Assembly: GCF_000350485.1 (NCBI RefSeq)
Contig: NZ_AORV01000022.1
Coordinates: 97,838 to 161,837, forward strand
Direction: 5' to 3'
Length of the DNA: 64,000 bases
Source of the DNA: Ruminiclostridium cellobioparum subsp. termitidis CT1112
GTDB taxonomy: Bacteria > Bacillota > Clostridia > Acetivibrionales > DSM-1351
Below, piece after piece: positions 62,637 to 64,000 of this stretch. A program made the position numbers and the translations under genes. Numbering within the stretch: the first letter of the stretch is position 1; every line of letters begins with the position of its first letter. Under the pieces are notes generated by a model, which did no database searches, had not been told where the DNA came from, and worked only from the letters and a program-made list of their open reading frames with translations.

Positions 62637-64000
62637 TCACTGAAAAGCTACAAGCAAATGGGAAAGTGCACAAGGTGGAATATTCACATTGACCTTATTG
62701 TCTATAACATTTAGTTCTGAAATTTCCTCACCCAAAACGTTTACAAGACAAGCTTTTATAATTGTCTTTCCCGGAAGGTTAAAGTTGTATTGAGCTTCTG
62801 TCTCTGTCATATTTTTTAGCATAACAATCAAACCGCCCTCTTTTTTTGCAGGCCTTATCAGTATTGGTACAATTCCTTCTCCGCAGCCCTCAAAAAGCTT
62901 GCCCCTCTCCACCTCTTTGCAGCTGACAGCAGCATTGATGAAAAGCGGTTCATTTGCCAGCTGTCCAAGATTGTATGCATTTATTGCATCAAATTCCTTA
63001 AAAGGTGTCATTTCATAACTGAGCTGAATGGGCCCCGGCTGGCTGATCCAGAAATTGGTGTCCCAGTAGTTGTTCATAGGCCAGGCTAAAAGCAGGGGAT
63101 TTTCTTTTCGTTCAATGCTTTGGCTTTCTCTGCCAAAATTGAAATCTCCGATTTGTACCATTGGCGCATCAGGACAAGCCAGTACTACACCTTTTTCGTC
63201 ATCATATATTGAGACAGTCTGATCAACAGTCACCCAATCACGGCTTACTTTGCCCAATTGCTCCCTATCGAGTTCAATGAAGGTTCCGGCTGTATCAAAC
63301 CGGCTTTTCCAGCCACCGTTGATATTTAAAGGAAAAGCAAAATATATTCCTTCAGGTTTGGTAAAGTTCTCCTTCTTCATGTATGCCTTGAATTTAATTC
63401 TTGGGTGCAGCGTGGAAAAAGTTATTTTTTGCTTAAGCTCCTCAACACCTTCTGCCTTAAATTCCATAATAAAAGAAACAGAATTTGCCTCTTCTTCTAT
63501 ATGCCATTTCAATATTCTCTCGGCACTTTGCCTCCTGCCCTTCCAATTGTGGTTCCAAACGCTCACACTTCTGTTGCCCAGTTCCACATCCCGGGGGAAA
63601 AACGTAGACCTGTGTTCTTCATTATAAAGAGGATCTATAGTCTCTCTGACATATTCAAACAAAGTCCACTGGCTGTTTTTGTCCAGCATGGCCCAATCAG
63701 TTGATAAATCATACAGCTGTTCAATCCTTCCTGTTGCGGGATTAAAGGTCATACGGTAATACGGTGTCTCAATACTGTTTCCGGTTATCTTATAACCTTT
63801 ATCCTCAGCCGGCTTGGCTGCTCTATTCTGCTCCAGGACAGAAAACGGTATTTTAGTCCAGGAGAAAGGTGGAAGTTTTTCAGTGCCGAAGTACTTATAA
63901 GCTTCATCCTTTGAATTATAGGGCAGTAATCTTTTCATACGTATTGCAGACAGATGTCTGCCTTTTTCCAGAAAAGTCTCCGGAACCTTCAGCTCTATTT
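62637..64000 (-). CDS. GH38-like glycoside hydrolase, C-terminal part (N-terminus beyond window)
   Basis: The frame is open through the right edge, upstream of an internal ATG at 63938 which has no RBS, so the true start lies outside. The visible 454 residues are beta-sandwich type (Y-R-M-T-F-N-P-A-T-G-R-I-E-Q-L-Y-D; F-P-L-N-I-N-G-G-W) like the C-terminal part of GH38 alpha-mannosidases. The catalytic N-terminal domain is not seen. Its place before a ROK kinase and mannose-6-P isomerase supports mannoside breakdown. Confidence 0.65.
   Translation of the reverse strand, partial: IELKVPETFLEKGRHLSAIRMKRLLPYNSKDEAYKYFGTEKLPPFSWTKIPFSVLEQNRAAKPAEDKGYKITGNSIETPYYRMTFNPATGRIEQLYDLSTDWAMLDKNSQWTLFEYVRETIDPLYNEEHRSTFFPRDVELGNRSVSVWNHNWKGRRQSAERILKWHIEEEANSVSFIMEFKAEGVEELKQKITFSTLHPRIKFKAYMKKENFTKPEGIYFAFPLNINGGWKSRFDTAGTFIELDREQLGKVSRDWVTVDQTVSIYDDEKGVVLACPDAPMVQIGDFNFGRESQSIERKENPLLLAWPMNNYWDTNFWISQPGPIQLSYEMTPFKEFDAINAYNLGQLANEPLFINAAVSCKEVERGKLFEGCGEGIVPILIRPAKKEGGLIVMLKNMTETEAQYNFNLPGKTIIKACLVNVLGEEISELNVIDNKVNVNIPPCALSHLLVAFQ

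Noticed and set aside
63938..63940. ATG at 63938 as start of the GH38-like gene
   Set aside because: No Shine-Dalgarno before it and the frame stays open to the right edge with sensible protein sequence, so it is an internal Met.

Overview
This window looks like a stretch of chromosome from an anaerobic, endospore-forming, Gram-positive clostridium. The evidence is spore genes (sleB-ypeB, a sipL-type DUF3794/LysM gene, veg, a yabG remnant, bofA, a CotS-like kinase), a four-subunit pyruvate-type ferredoxin oxidoreductase, formate-tetrahydrofolate ligase, S-layer (SLH) proteins and a T-box leader. I infer a member of the Ruminiclostridium/Acetivibrio (Clostridium thermocellum) neighbourhood, without certainty at genus level. 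Two gene neighbourhoods (yabG-veg-sipL-ispE and yaaL-bofA) and a parS-like 16-mer suggest an origin-proximal location.

Region by region. 1-6217: the left end is cut inside a giant secreted S-layer-anchored protein (over 2,070 residues visible) carrying a PHP-type metal hydrolase. 6.4-14.7 kb: ferritin, a DnaD-like/DnaI-like primosomal pair, a CPBP membrane protease, an MCP-like cytoplasmic sensor, two divergent small HTH regulators, an SLH-BsuPI protein and small conserved proteins. 14.8-19.8 kb: a TetR/hydrolase operon with a 45-bp perfect palindrome on its promoter, an aldehyde dehydrogenase and an M3 oligopeptidase. 19.8-22.2 kb: a structured small RNA (possibly 6S-like), then a T-box leader whose specifier reads AAC (Asn) in front of aspS; the AspRS has the His typical of non-discriminating enzymes. 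22.3-28.7 kb: an FMN-binding/DUF218/TIM-barrel operon and a MarR-controlled ABC exporter pair. 28.9-36.9 kb: sleB-ypeB, a UgtP-like glycosyltransferase, an NlpC/P60 lipoprotein lacking its catalytic Cys and His, and an SbcC/SbcD-like pair.

36.9-49.4 kb is a long minus-strand run: acpS, a GAF-repeat protein, a FapA-like protein, a coiled-coil membrane protein, a GNAT enzyme, PspA and a Ycf46-type AAA ATPase (a candidate envelope-stress module), then a GntR regulator, ispE, sipL, veg and a truncated yabG. 49.6-56.0 kb: fhs, a CotS-like kinase and the porGDAB operon, with strong sigma-A-type promoters for fhs and por. 56.1-59.7 kb: bofA, yaaL, a GNAT enzyme, a stress-type glycine-rich membrane protein, a HAD phosphatase and pssA. 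59.8-64 kb: a mannose-type operon (a GH38-like protein cut by the right edge, an atypical ROK kinase and a two-domain mannose-6-phosphate isomerase).

The less ordinary signals are: a 29-nt hairpin-plus-Shine-Dalgarno leader shared by two unrelated genes; the Asn-reading T-box on aspS; the parS-like site on a start codon; the yabG remnant beside intact sipL; the dead NlpC/P60 lipoprotein; and several long inverted repeats, two of which belong to one repeat family. No tRNA, rRNA, CRISPR array, transposase gene or prophage was seen.
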